64,000 nucleotides of DNA, taken from contig JARVKI010000015.1 of assembly GCA_036674765.1 (NCBI GenBank), forward strand, positions 124,001-188,000. The letters are read 5' to 3'. This document shows positions 10,866 through 23,240 of this stretch, in pieces (position 1 is the first letter of the stretch; every line of letters starts with the position of its first letter). A program made the translations under genes and the position numbers. The notes beneath the pieces are model-generated. The model saw nothing but the letters and a program-made list of their open reading frames with translations. It ran no database searches and was not told the DNA's origin. Source of the DNA: Seiridium cupressi. Lineage: Eukaryota; Ascomycota; Sordariomycetes; Amphisphaeriales; Sporocadaceae.

Positions 10866-12536
10866 ATGACCACAGACGGTGCATCTCGCCCGTCTGTTGA
10901 CGGCGCCCGCCCTACGTCTCGATTCCAAGAGGGCTCCATGAACGACCGGGCCAGCGCCGCGCCTCCCGTGCAGTTCCTTGGCCCCGAAGAGGCCGCCGAG
11001 TTTGAGAGGCAGTTCTACCGCGCCGAGTCTGCGAAGAACGGAACCCAGCGAACACCCAAACGGACTAGGAGTCTCAGTAGGCGACGCGAGCGTCCCATCT
11101 CCGCCCAGGCACAGCTGCAGAGCCTGCCGTATGCGACGCTGCAGCTCCAGGAGGAACAGGCCAAGCCGAGACAGGAGGAGGACCAGACCGACGCAGCCCA
11201 GAAGAAGCCTGGGCTCCTCGGCCGTGTGCGAGAGGCCCTCTTTGGCAAGAGCACAGCCCTCAAGCCTGTGGCGAGCAATGTGCAGAACGAGATCGGCAAG
11301 AGGACGAGCCTGCAGCAGCCGCCGACGTCTTACACCCAGACCCCAGCACGCCCGATGCCCATACCCGTTCAGAGAGATACGAGGAAGTCGCTGAGCCAGT
11401 CGGCCGTGCCGCAGCTCCCCGCCAGCTTCCACGGTCCTGCTAGCAGCATGAACGATCGCCCTAGTAGAGACGAGATCATGGCTTCCTACAACGAGCTCAT
11501 GGCCACCGGCTTCTTCAAGGCGCACGCCATCCAGTCAACGCGCCAGCCTGCCCCCGGCTCGCAGCCCAACGTGCGCCGGGCAGCTCCTCCTCTGCCAACA
11601 ATCCCATCGCCGGACCGCCCTTCGGCGGACCAAGGCTCTGAGCGACCTTCATTCAACATCACGCCTCCTTCGCCGAGCGGGAGGGAGTCTGTCGTGCCGC
11701 CAATGCCGTCCAGCTTGCCGCCGCCACCCCCCATTTTCCCATCTCATCAGGTCAGGCTCAAGCCATCCTGGGAGAGCTTCCGCAACGGGCTCAGAGGACG
11801 AAAGCGCGCCCGGGCCGACTGCTCGGACGATAACGCCTCCGAGTCGGCGTCCATGTTGTCGCAGAGCCTTGCCTCGTCATCGACCACTCATCAGATCGCC
11901 ACGCAGGTCGGTGGCATCGGCCGGCGGGTTTCTAAGAAGCTCCGCAAGATGCCCAGCGCCATTTCGAACCAGCTCCAGGCCAAGAGCGACGGCATGATTC
12001 GAGTCGTCCCCAACTCGTCTGATGGCCCCGAGACGGAGAGAGAAGACAGAGCGGTCAGGATGCGGAGTCCGAGCCCCGCGTCGCCGGGCATGGCAACGGG
12101 CCACAAGGATCGTGGGACGATCGGTTCACGACGAGGGTCAATCTCGGGAAGGCTAAGAAAGAGAGCCGACAAGGGAAAGAGCCCGTCCAGACCACCCGTC
12201 GCCTTGAACAACTATCCGCACCTGGACCCGCACCGGATGGCGCGTGGTCCACAGCCCGATCACAGAACAGCGAATTGGGAGCCAATGGACGTTGACGGTG
12301 CCAACAGCAGCCGCGCATCTCTGGATAGCATACAGAGAGAGCACGAGCTGGAGAACGCTGCTCGCCTACTGCGAGGGGGCCAAATGGAGACGGCCGCACA
12401 GGAGCCGCTGAGCGTGGTGCCGGACATGAATCGCGGCATCCCATCGGTGCCACAGATTCCAAAGTACTACAAGCACGGCCGGACGAGCGTGGACGAGAAC
12501 TCGGGCATGGAGGTGACGTATGGCCTGGCGCTCTGA
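10866..12536 (+). CDS. Disordered fungal protein of unknown function
   Basis: One intronless frame of 556 codons, starting MTTDGASRPS at the first ATG. I do not recognise the family. Visible parts are an N-terminal helix (residues ~35-55, GPEEAAEFERQFYRAES), basic patches (RSLSRRRER; KRTRSLS) and a predicted helix EIMASYNELMATGFFKAHAIQ near residue 205 that looks like a short interaction motif. Long Pro/Ser-rich tracts follow, with PPPPP around residue 285, and the protein ends in a conserved-looking IPKYYKHGRTSVDENSG region. There is no signal peptide, membrane segment or enzyme motif. GC-rich third positions, a leader before the ATG and the clean stop support a real gene. The 225-codon frame on the opposite strand is its shadow. 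A scaffold or nuclear regulator is plausible but unproven. Confidence 0.8.
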   Translation: MTTDGASRPSVDGARPTSRFQEGSMNDRASAAPPVQFLGPEEAAEFERQFYRAESAKNGTQRTPKRTRSLSRRRERPISAQAQLQSLPYATLQLQEEQAKPRQEEDQTDAAQKKPGLLGRVREALFGKSTALKPVASNVQNEIGKRTSLQQPPTSYTQTPARPMPIPVQRDTRKSLSQSAVPQLPASFHGPASSMNDRPSRDEIMASYNELMATGFFKAHAIQSTRQPAPGSQPNVRRAAPPLPTIPSPDRPSADQGSERPSFNITPPSPSGRESVVPPMPSSLPPPPPIFPSHQVRLKPSWESFRNGLRGRKRARADCSDDNASESASMLSQSLASSSTTHQIATQVGGIGRRVSKKLRKMPSAISNQLQAKSDGMIRVVPNSSDGPETEREDRAVRMRSPSPASPGMATGHKDRGTIGSRRGSISGRLRKRADKGKSPSRPPVALNNYPHLDPHRMARGPQPDHRTANWEPMDVDGANSSRASLDSIQREHELENAARLLRGGQMETAAQEPLSVVPDMNRGIPSVPQIPKYYKHGRTSVDENSGMEVTYGLAL

Positions 12537-13627
12537 CGAACTCCCCGGGCCCGAGCCGTTATCGACAACGAGGAACCGTTGATACGTGGAGGGTTGTCGT
12601 TTTAGGTGTTGCCAGGCTAATGACGAGGGAAAGGCTTGCGGCAACCACGAGATCGCCAGTCTGTGTAGGTCGCAGAGCAGGAAAACCTTGGGTATGGCGA
12701 CTTGCTTGGATGCAAGAGTCTGTGTTCTTTCGCGGTTTTTCGGTCACGACGATCCACGAGCCTATGACTTGATGCCTATCACTCTTGAAATCATTTTTGG
12801 CTTTTTTTTCGACACGATCACATCACGTATGAGGACATCAAGGGAATTAGGGGGAGTTCTGGGCGTTGCAATGGAGTAAGGGGGGGGCTGGTTTTGTTTT
12901 CTGTAGCCGAGATTCAATTGTATATAGTGTGAATGATGAGTGGTGATCATCCAACAGTCCCATACAAAGAGAGAGGGGAAAAAAAACCTTGGAAGGATAG
13001 TGAAGCTAATATCCCGCGACTAGGACTAGTCTTACTCGTGGTCGCCCTTGTTGATTGACCTCGAGTCTACACGGTTTGTTCGCTTTTTCACTTGTTATAG
13101 TCGCCATACAATGATCATGAGAATCTGTCATCTTGTCTATTTCCTTCAACGCAGAATGTGCTCGCATTGGCTAAATAAGTTGTCATATAAATAAAAGCGG
13201 TATACCACTTTCTCTCGTGTGAGTAATTCTGGCCTTCGACCGTATACATATTCAATGAACCACCCGATCTGTGTTCAGATTAAACCCCAGAACGCCTTGG
13301 CTAGCAATGCCACGGACCGTGTAGCCTGGTGAGACCCCCTGCACTGGGGTGATTAACACGTTTCCCCATAATCGAACCTTCTAACCCCTGGCCTTCACCC
13401 GTCCCTCCTCACATAGCCACAACATAATATCCAGATGAATAAGTCAAATCAACGGGGAGGTTTGTGATCTCTCGGATCAAGCGGAAGGCGTCAGCCTGGC
13501 GTGCGGCCAGAAATCTGAAACTCAGATTGTTTTGCGGAAAGGCTTGCTGCATGACTTGAACGCTTGTTGGCACGTAGTCTCAATAGAAATTCGTAAAACG
13601 AGGGCTGGGACGACGACCGTCATAGTC
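12537..13627. other. Convergent intergenic region
   Basis: It lies between the stop codons of two convergent genes and should contain both 3' UTRs. AT-rich tracts at 12,780-13,200 are compatible with polyadenylation regions. I see no coding frame or RNA gene. Confidence 0.5.
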
Positions 13628-16600
13628 CTACCCGTCCGGCGCGAGCGGGAACCCAACTGCTGCGTTTTCGCGTATCTGCTGGAGAGCTTCTCTTGGGGCA
13701 GCTGCGAACGCAGCACTCGACTTGACGAAACTGCTTGTTCCGGAAACGAAGCTCATGGCGCCGTTGAAGAGCATGAATCCAAGTATAAGAGTGAGCAGGG
13801 GAATCTAGGGAAACAGTCAGTCAGGCCTCTTGTGTGTTGGATTCAGATGTCACTGTACATACCCAAACGAACCAGAGCATCTTGTCACTGCTACCGGACT
13901 TGAGCCTCTCGGCATGTGCTCGCTGCAAGTTTTCCTGCTGCTCCTTTGTGATGGCATTCTTGCGTCCAATTTGTAGAAGAGTTGGAATTTCGTGAACCTT
14001 TGAAGACTCCGCACATGTTTGATCCTGGTCGTACAGAGCCGCGCACTTCTCGTCTGCATGGGCTTCCGCGGCAGCAGCAGCAGCGGTCGCCTGCTTTGTG
14101 TCGAGTTGTTTCTGAGGAAAGATGTCCTCATAAGCCGGTGGCGGTGCATCTCTGGCGCCGAACAATGATGACATCTCCCACCATTGTTTCTCACCATCCC
14201 TTGGAGTTGGCTCGTCAGCAGAGCCAGGCCTGGACCCTCCGATATTAGGAACCAGGGAAGCGATGCGCTGCATGACGGGTGGTGCGTTGTGTAAATAGTT
14301 GTGATAGTCCGGAAGTACTGGCATGTGGGGCATTTGAGGCATCTGTGGCATCTGGAATTGTGGCCAGTTCTGCAAATGCATTGTCATACTCTGCTGTAGT
14401 TGTTGCACTTGTGCGGCGAACTGGTCTCGGAAGGCTGTCATTGCCGCCGACGGCGAGGCCATGCCTGCTGGCACATCTGCAGCGGGTGGCGCCGCAACGA
14501 CAGGTAGCTGTTGGGGACTTCGCACAGCACTAGGCCGTCTCATGTCAAGCCAGTCACCGTCGTCTGCTTGCTTGTCATCCTCCGAGGAGTCATCGTAGCT
14601 ATCGCTCGAGTCTACCCGATCAGATGAATCGGATAGGAACTCTTGGCGGTGGGCGCTCATCGCCGGCGGATCCCACAGAGACCGTAGAGATGTAGCGCTG
14701 CTAACCCGGCTGTGGAGTGAGCCACCGCTGCGGGATCGCGAGTGCGTCTGCATCCGGCGTAAGGCCTTCAACACATCGCGTGATTGGGCGACGTCTGCAG
14801 GAGTCAGACCCGAGAGACTTCGCATGGTCGGATCAGCACCAGCAATAATCAGTCGACGAACGATCTCGGGGTGGTTGTTCATGGCCGCAAAATGCAGAGG
14901 CGTAAAGCCGCCCTTGTCTCGAGCACCCGGGTTGGCCCCTCGCGACAACAAACCAGCAACGAAGCGAATCATGCCTACTGAACAAGCGAGGTGAAGCATC
15001 GTCTGCCCAGTCGACCGTCTCAGATTGATTCTCACCTTGTGGATGCTGTCGTCAAGGTCGATCATTTCCAACACATGGAGGAGGCCGGTCTCAAGCGAGT
15101 GAGCGTGCTCGAAATTATAGCCACCCGGCGCTTGGCCACCAGATCCAGCCGAGTGTCCCCAACCTGTCTGCCCACCGCCGCCGCGGGCGCTGATGATGCT
15201 TCGGGCGATATCAGCCACATCTGAGATGTTCCCGCCAATCTTGGACCCTAGGACGGCCAGAGCAGTTCTCATTAGTTGGTCTTCGTTGTCGTCGATATAG
15301 CGGAAGATAGGTGGGTTCTTGCCGAAGGCGGGTTGCTCGCCTGTCCGGGGCTGTCTGATGGTGACGATGACAGGTCCGGTGATAGGTGAAGGCGGCAAAA
15401 GACAGACCAAGGAACTTTCGCCCCAGTAAGTAGTCGTGGTGGCCCTCTGATCGCCAAACATGACTTCCAAACCACCATTCGTGAAGCCACTTCCCAGTAT
15501 AGTCACTTCAATACCACCGGATTTGGGACCTTCCGCCGGGATGATTTTGTGAATCATGGGGTTCGGAGGCCGAGCTGTTGTCATGCTCATAGCCTGCGGG
15601 TACAAGGCTTGATTGAGCTGGTTTTGTTGGAGATCGTTCCTCAAAGAATTTGGACTAGGAGCACGAGAAGGATGCGTGGAAGCAGGGGCCGAAAATAGCG
15701 GCTGGGACATCCCTAGATTGTCCATGCTCATATTCCTGTTCGCGCCGGAGAAGAGAATCTGATCATTGCTATTACTGTTAGGAGTTGGCGGGCCCGTCGC
15801 GAAGGGTTGCGGCATGCCGCCGAAACCTGATTGAGCAGACGGTGCAAATAAGGGGTTGTTGTTACTCGTAGCTGAAAATTTGTGAGATCGAGGCGAGAAA
15901 GGCGACTGCGCCGCAGATACCATAGTAGAGTCGCCCTGATTGCACGTAGAAAGCGTTGTCGGCGGCTGGACAGTCTCAAGACGTGTCATCGCTAACTCGG
16001 TAGGTACTTTGACTGAGCCACTGGCTTTCCTTTTCTTCGCGGCGGGGCCTGACGGGCTGCTCGGTGATGCTTGCCGAGATAGACTCCGTGGTGTGGCCGT
16101 GACAGACGTCCCCTGAGAGCTAGTTGGGTTCGACATGGCGGGCTGGTACTGAGGAGGATTATGTTGCAAAGATTGGAGATCTGAGGTTGAATGGGTTTGA
16201 CGGAATGGCAAGGGAGTCTCGAGTGGTTTGCTATCGGCAGACTCAATGGGAGCTGACGCCATTATGTTGTCCGCACTGCTCGAAGCCGTGGATTGTGTCT
16301 GTGCACTGACCGGTACATGTGTTTTGTGGTCGTCTGTGATCATGATGGACGAGGACATCTCCTGCGCTACCACGCGATCTTGGAAGTCCTTAATCGTGAA
16401 GATGACCTTGAAGCCGACCTTCTCCCCGTGATGCCGGCAGTAGCAGGCAATTCGCATCGGGGCGTCAACCTGCATCGTTCCAGGCGGAAATCGAATGCCA
16501 ACCCCTGCCGGTTCAGCTACGGCTTGCCATTCCTTGACTTCATTTGTATTGAAGACTATGGCCCGGTGGTTCTGGAACCTATCCCATAGCTCGTCCTCTT

Positions 16601-17968
16601 CCGGCTTCTTGTTCTTCTTCCGGCCAGCCCGTTTCCGCTCTCGAGTGATGCAACCTTGGCAAATTCGTACTTCGCCGCCGTTTTGTGGCTTGTCATCTTC
16701 TTCCACCGGGCCAACTTCTGGAGAGGTAGGGTGACCAATTTGGGCGGCACGAGCAAACGCCTTCTGGCGTTTCTCCTCGTCTTGCATGGCACTACTGCAC
16801 ACCAACATGGTGTATAGCTCGAGCAAATCCGGGGAGCGTTCCGCATTCTGCTTGGCGAGGAGTTTGGCTTTCGAAATAGTGTGCATAGGCAGATGAAGTC
16901 GCTTGTACATTGGTGGCATGTTGTATACCGTCATTTTGATGGGGATCTGCGTCTCCACTCGCGACTTCAAAGGTGTCGACTGTATGACCAACTTGGGAGC
17001 TGAGGTTGGAAACAATTGCGCTTGAGGGGCAAAGGTTTGCAGCCCATGACTAAACCCAGAGAGATCTGCCATAGGGTGTGCCTGGAAATGCGTCTGTCCG
17101 AAGGCTGCCTGCCAACCCTGAGCACCACCTAGGCCAGCCTGCGGCGCATTAAATTCGAATCTCGTGTCAGGCGAGGGCGTGTTATTGAAGACAGCAGCTG
17201 GAGACGATTCGTGGCTCACGAACATGGGCGATACTTCTCTGGAGGCATTGGTGCGCAATGTTTGCATGCCCTGTGTCAGTGAATGTTGCTGCACACTTGT
17301 CAGATAGTCCAGTCCAGAGGATGCAGATAAATACTCACCGATTGGGCCTTGGCGTGGCTCTTCGATCTCTTCGCATTTGGGCTCTTCGTCGACACCATGG
17401 TGGCAGTTACCTGATTCTCGGGAGAGAAAGAGACATGGCCATCGACAGCAGGAGCAGCGCTGGGGCTACTCGAAGCGCTCTCGAAGTCAAAATAATTATC
17501 GTTGAAGTGGTTATCTGCATTTACAGACGAATCTATCGAGTCGTCCAGCACAGAGAAGTCGCCACCATCGCCGGAAAACACACCCTCGGGAAGCCCGCCA
17601 ACTGGTTTGAAATTCGTAAAGGAGGCATCTTCTGTCATCATGATATCTGCCGAGGTTTGACTCCCCGTTCTCGGCGAGTTTGAATCAGCACTCCTGGAGG
17701 AGGCTGAAGAGGAGGAATCCCGATGCGAAATTGGCGAGAAACCTGGAGCGCCCGGCGTTGTGCTGTGTGCCGGGCGGTCAGATGGTAGCAGAAGTGATTT
17801 CGGGTCTCCAAAGGTAGCGGCGCCAAGAGCGTGCAGCACATTCGGATCGCTGTTGGGCAGGCCGAAGAGGTTGTCGTCTTCGTTCATGAATTCGCCATAA
17901 GTTGTCGATGGCAGTCCAGTGTCGGGCTCGAATGTCCCAACAAAGTCGGAAAACCCAGCAGATGGCAT
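13628..17968 (-). CDS. MGA2: Mga2/Spt23-like ER-tethered transcription factor (IPT/TIG, ankyrin, C-terminal membrane anchor)
   Basis: Three exons: 17339-17968, 13863-17288 and 13628-13804, joined in phase 0 across introns of 50 and 58 nt, giving 1,410 residues. Order: acidic N-terminal region; a conserved domain around residues 310-510 with a Cys/His-rich segment; an IPT/TIG fold at ~785-865; ankyrin repeats at ~970-1050 (TMLHLACSVG; GFTPLHFAAMNNHPEIV); a PPAY motif (bases 14130-14141); and a C-terminal hydrophobic helix that only forms when exon 3 is spliced on (LWFVW joined to IPLLTLILGFMLF). Yeast Mga2/Spt23 are ER-membrane precursors released by Rsp5 and the proteasome to drive OLE1 desaturase transcription. 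The same architecture argues for lipid-saturation sensing here. The open frame extends eight codons above the chosen ATG without another ATG. Confidence 0.88.
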
Positions 17969-20140
17969 TGCCTTCAAGATCCCTCCTGTCACTTTCTCGT
18001 AGGATGGTCACCGGATTGCATGCACCTTGCTAGCTCAATTGTTGAGTCAGCTCGTGCGCGATGCCGAACGATCCTTGCACAGAGCAGCACAGCGCTGAGA
18101 GGGCGTCGAATCTTGCAAATTGGGCAGAGCAAGACTTGGGAGGTTCCGGCACAGGGCCAATGGATGTGGTGGTCGTCGCAGTTGCAGCAGAACAGCGATT
18201 CTCAGGACCGAAGCTGCATCGTCACCCCCCGACTCCGGGTTGTATGCGGGTTCGGGCCGGCGAAAATTGAACAACAGGCGGAATGGTACGGGGTCGGTGA
18301 TCGAGTGTGGGCAACAATACTCGATACGTCTCGGTGGTGCGCTTCGTAGTTGATGGCGACGGGTCGTCGTTGCTGGGGCCGCTCGCAACTGGAGACGCGT
18401 GTGTGTTGAGTTTTCTAGGGACGGTCAAAATTGCGGTATGGCGAAATGACGATTGGCTTTCCGCTATCGGGTCAGGCCTCGGCCGCGTGGGATGTCGACT
18501 GGGATCTGTTCTTTCTCCTTCCACGCCCAGTACAGATGTTGATCGCGGCCGTCCTCTGGTGTCGTGTGTCGTATGTCGCCGGGGAAAAAACAAATGCCAG
18601 GCTAAAGAGCAAATGTGCTGTCACGCAGGTCTGCCAGGAGGTCAGTGATTTCGAGGCAGGGCCGATAGCCGTCTTGGGCCCTTCGAGGGGACAGCAGAGC
18701 AGCAGTGGACACAAAAGTGGGGGCAGGCGAGAGAATTGGGAGCTAATTAGCATGACTACTGCAGTTAGCACGCCTCGCACTCCTAGCACACCTAGCACCC
18801 CTAGCACATCGAGACAGCCACACTGAAAATGGCGGTCGCCATTAACACCCTGCCCCGTTGAGATTGGGAGGCCATGCCATGCAGGTATCTTGCAACAGAC
18901 GCAGAGTCTTGTCTTGTCCTCCACCATGCCAATAGCACGACACGCCCATAGCTGGTACATGGCTAGTTAGGCACAGTCAAGACAGAGCCACGGCCCACCC
19001 AGCGAGACGTCCATCAGTTTGGCCCACCGCGCACCATCAGGGGTAACACTCGCAGATTCCTCATCGATTGCAGAAATTGTTAAGCGGTACAAGCACTTGA
19101 CACTTTCCCGGGCCCGCAGCGCCTGCCCAGTGAGGCCAAGGCTCCAAGCAGAGGGGTCCTCTGGGTGATCATCCGTCCTGCCGCGGTCTCCGTTTCTGCT
19201 GCAAACTCTAGACCTGTTGCTGTAGCCCATGGTTAGGTAGATAACCCGCGAGCCACATCCTTGGCTTGGCTACATTGTACTGTTCCCGTTGAGGTCGAAC
19301 TATTTTCTAGGTGCGCAAGCATCTCTGGGGTTCGCCTTGGGACAGAGTTTGGGGAAGCTCCATCCCCAGGCTGACTATGACAAGCAACGTACATGTATGC
19401 ACTACATACATTGTAACATTGCCCGCCTACCTCTACCTGGGAGTCGAGGACCCCGTCATGCGTTCAATCCCCCCCTCTCACTCTGTCATCAGTCCCAACA
19501 ACTGCGGCTATGGATTGCGAATACGGCTGCTGCGCCATTCATGGTCCCTTCGTGTGACACACCACGCGCAGCTACTTATCTCGAAAACAAACCCTGCCAC
19601 CGTCGGAGGGAGCGGATCGTGCAGCAGTGAATGCCCGGATTTATTTGAGCACTTACTGCCTGTACGCAGGAACCGCGAGCGAACTGGATTCCTGGTGATC
19701 CCGGTTCTCGCCTACTGGGCCACACACACCAACTCGTGGCGTCGATGCAACACACGGTAGCCCGCATGCCACTACTGTCCTGAGATACCTGCTTCCGTCC
19801 ACCCTGAAGGAAGACAACATTCGAACCATCAAGCACGTAGAGCACATGTGTACGTAATGCAGCAGCCCTATCATGGCTATCGCCTCTCTCCGCGCCCGTT
19901 CCAGCCACTTGGAAAGCGTGCTGGGCCCTAAACTCTGGCAAAAATCCCGAACTCGCCCAGGCATGCATAATCGCGTCAACTCTCGGCGCAACCTAAACTC
20001 TCGTGTCATATTAAATTCGCTCAAACCTAATTCTGTTGCCATGGCCAATCTTGGTCTTCACCGAGCTCGACCATGCAGGTCTTGGTAGGAACGGCCCAGG
20101 CGCGGCTTGTTATCTTGCATTCGCCCGTTGATCTGCAGGC
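17969..20140. other. Intergenic region upstream of the MGA2-like gene
   Basis: No supportable gene. A 10-codon upstream reading frame on the minus strand (ATG at about 18,021) lies ~50 nt before the chosen MGA2 start and may be a uORF. A 9-base minisatellite sits at 18767-18812. Open frames up to ~170 codons occur on both strands but overlap one another and show no motifs. Confidence 0.5.
18767..18812 (+). repeat. 9-base minisatellite (CTAGCACNC type)
   Basis: Five head-to-tail degenerate copies of a nine-base unit around CCTAGCAC. The period is a multiple of three, so an open frame across it reads Thr-Pro-Ser repeats, but no gene can be supported. Confidence 0.75.
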
Positions 20141-23100
20141 ACATAAATTCTCCCGAACGTTTCCCGAACTTTCAACGGTTGTAAACTATGTATCCAAGAT
20201 ACTTTTCGTTTATCGTCACGTCGGGCTAAGCGTCTCTACCACTTTCCTTCGGTTTTCAATCGGTTATGTAAATAAAGAAACCGGATTTCAAGCAAAAGAT
20301 TGCGTCTACTTACTTCGGATAAAGGATAATAAGGCTTACTTAGAGTTGCCATGGGGTTTGTAAGCCCTCGGGGAAAGACGGTTTAACATGCTTGTTTTTG
20401 CCGTCTAGCATGGCTCATTCGTGGACTGCACTATCCAGGTTCAGGGTAAATGATTTATTATTTATTTGTAGGGTTATCAGGGTATATCCACCCTTAGGAC
20501 CATAAATAGAGATACGGCGCCATTTTACGATTTAGTATACTTTATTACCTAACTAACCCACCCTGTCTGGCTTAATTATATGGAAGTCGGGCTCTATACA
20601 AATGAATATTGTCATCTCCCTAAGCATAAGGAGTTAAACTACAACATATAGCCCTTTGCTTATCAGGTTTTAATAAAGACATTCTTAATAACCCCTTTGC
20701 GTGAAGAGCGGTAGTCCCGTGGGAGACTTTCCTCATACAGAGTAAGGCCCGCCTCTGATTAAGTCCCGAGGGCCATATTGCGCTTTCTTGAACGCAGTAT
20801 GAAATCTCCAGGAGTACCCTGCGGACTAATCTTTCAGGCCCTATGTAGCTCCGCGAGACTCCTTATAGCTCTGCAGGGCTGTACAGCAATCATTCCCCCT
20901 GGTCGATTACACTTGAGATTCTGGAATATACACATTAGTGCGTGGCAATATCGTAGCCGAACACAGGGTCAAAATTTTCTGACAGCGATCTGTTTATGTG
21001 AGTTTACGTGACTCCATAAATTTGATTTCAATGCTACAAGTACTTGGTTCATGAACGCGATGGGCCCCTTTCAGAACCTCTATTAGTGAGTGTTATAACA
21101 CACGAAGAAAGCGTAGAGAAGGCGGTGCTGGACAAGAACGAAATAAAGCCATCATGTCACCGCTGTTGGAATATCCGGAAAACGAGATTGTAGGTTCCAT
21201 CTTGGGTAAAGGAACTATAGGAGCGGGTCGTGTTGTCACACGTCTTGTCTACTAAGGCCGTGTTAGGTATGGATCTTCTTATGATAATAGCCCGGAAATA
21301 CTAGGCCATGATAAACTTTCAAAACAAAGGTAGGTTCTGGTTAACCTTGAGATACCACAGTTAGATAGTTAGCAGATGAAAACTAAATATTGAAATTTCG
21401 GTTTCGCTACGAATAAGAGACGATTTGATCCTAGCTGGGTGAGGAGTGTTAATGATATAAGTATCGCGGTGCTCTGTTTCATCCTGTGAAACTATCGGTG
21501 TGCTGTGATTCAAAGCAAGTTTCAGATTATAAAGCATTAAACTAACGTCGATCGTTAGTAGGAAAAACCATCCACTGATGCCTATTCACAAAAAAGAAAT
21601 ACTCTTGTAGATAAGAGAATCCAGCCATAAAGAGGGAAATCTCTTGAAGAAAGGGGGGTGCGAGAGATTGTACCCGGAGTACTCGCCCATTACTATGACA
21701 TTATCCGCGTACACTAGAAGCGAGAAGAGATGTAGAGAATGAGTTTGAATCAATTGTGCTAGGTATAGGACTGAAGGGTCCGATGAGCGGAGGGTGTATT
21801 GACCCTTGGGTATTGTACAAAAGCCCCGAAGTGCGGTAAATGACACAAAATAGCAACCTGCCTCTTCGTTGCACTTACTACATCCTCCTTTGTGATGGAA
21901 ACACGATGCGCAAAATCCAGATTCGGCCGCGGATTGAACTTTCTTGACTTCATCGTTATAGCACTTCAGGTGCTCAACTCTATATCTCTGGTCTCGCATA
22001 GATCTGTAATACTTTGTATACCATTAACAGATCGCAGCCACCATTTGGACCAGCACCTTTCACCGAATCGCGTCTTGGGGGAACTATCAGATTGAGTAAG
22101 ATACCGTAGGCGAGATAATGTCAAGGTGATATTGAGGATGGAGGGAGATGGGGCGCCTGGTTTCATAAATTTACATGTCATTATGAGCCTGTTAAACGAA
22201 GAAAACTGGTCTCGGGCTGGAACTACATATACGTTTAGATATTCCTCTTGCCTGACAAGTATGATCAATGCAACGCCAATTTTCTGCAAGCAGGGGGAAT
22301 ATCTGTCGCTGACCAAGTGGGCCACATTCAGTGAACATGAATACTATCCATTTCTTCCGGGGTGCGTTCAGGTCCAAGCTACCTGCTACTTTTTAAAGGC
22401 ATGCATCGAAGGTCTTGGAGCGCATGCATTATTAGATTGTGAAACCTTGTTTGTTTCTTAAGAGGAATCCGCCTTAAGCTTAGTCCGACAATTTCATTAC
22501 CGCGTGAAGCTTAGCTGCGAGAGTTTCAGTGTAAGGCAAACGTTGCCAAAAATAAAGGATGTGTTTTTGGCAGGTCTCGGGATAACGCCTCAGATCAGCG
22601 GATTTGCTCAAATATCCTCGATAATTGTTTCTAGAGGATCAAAAACGCAATCAGATAGCAATGGTATGTAACAGCCCTCGCCCAGACGGGGAGAATTCAA
22701 TGACGAACGGGGTTTCGGTTTCATAGGTTGATAATGACTACAGGCTGACTATCCCGGAAAGACTAACAATGGTGAGCTGAAATGATGCCTTTATAATATA
22801 GCCTATATGACATTCTAAGATGGTTGATGCTGCTTAGACAGAAAAAGGCTATGTCTATACGAACGTACGTTACGACCCGCCTTCGGACTGATTAGAATTT
22901 GGAGCATGTTCATGTTGATGGGACTTTGACTTATATAGAGCTTTATTTACACTGCCACGGTTGGACATGATTGACATTAGGTTTCATGATGGGAACAAGC
23001 CGTTCATGTAAATGAGTGTAAATATTACATTGCGGCTTTGAGCATAACGGCGATGGTAATTATGCCCTGGCAGGTCACCACCACCGCCCCTTAATCATGT

Positions 23101-23240
23101 ATTAATGTATTCCTTAACCTTAACCGGACATTCGTAGCCCGTTCACTCATCCGCACAGTTTTCGCGTCAAGATTTCCGTCTACTCGGTGATTTCTATCAT
23201 ATTGGCTCAGTGCGTTTACTCTAGTTACGAACATTTAGAA
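20141..23240. other. AT-rich block, probably a degenerated repeat
   Basis: About 3.1 kb clearly richer in A and T than the flanks (many TTTATT, TATA and AATA runs), with sharp return to ordinary composition near 23,250. No intact gene is present. In filamentous ascomycetes such blocks usually are transposon copies mutated by repeat-induced point mutation; I infer this from composition and from the possible reverse transcriptase remnant inside it. I see no terminal repeats. Confidence 0.55.
21586..21999 (-). mobile_element. Possible decayed Ty1/copia reverse transcriptase fragment
   Basis: One open frame on the minus strand keeps a pattern like the copia reverse transcriptase core: a Gly-Phe segment, then SDPSVLYL, a spacer, LLVYADNVIVMG in the place of the YVDD catalytic box, and further on a KRF...L.SLIY segment in the place of the usual DLG-L-YFLGI motif. 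The catalytic aspartates are altered (ADN for VDD); Asp to Asn is a G-to-A change as expected for RIP. There are no flanking gag, integrase or LTR parts that I can read. The match is by eye and short. Confidence 0.35.

Noticed and set aside
10848..11525. 225-codon minus-strand Leu/Arg-rich frame
   Set aside because: Antisense shadow of the 10866-12536 gene.
18431..18826. 131-codon plus frame ending in Thr-Pro-Ser repeats
   Set aside because: The repeat is a 9-base minisatellite read in frame; no other support for a gene.
22126..22461. 111-codon plus frame in the AT-rich block
   Set aside because: No motif; the block as a whole looks degenerated and the frame is antisense to the possible copia remnant region.
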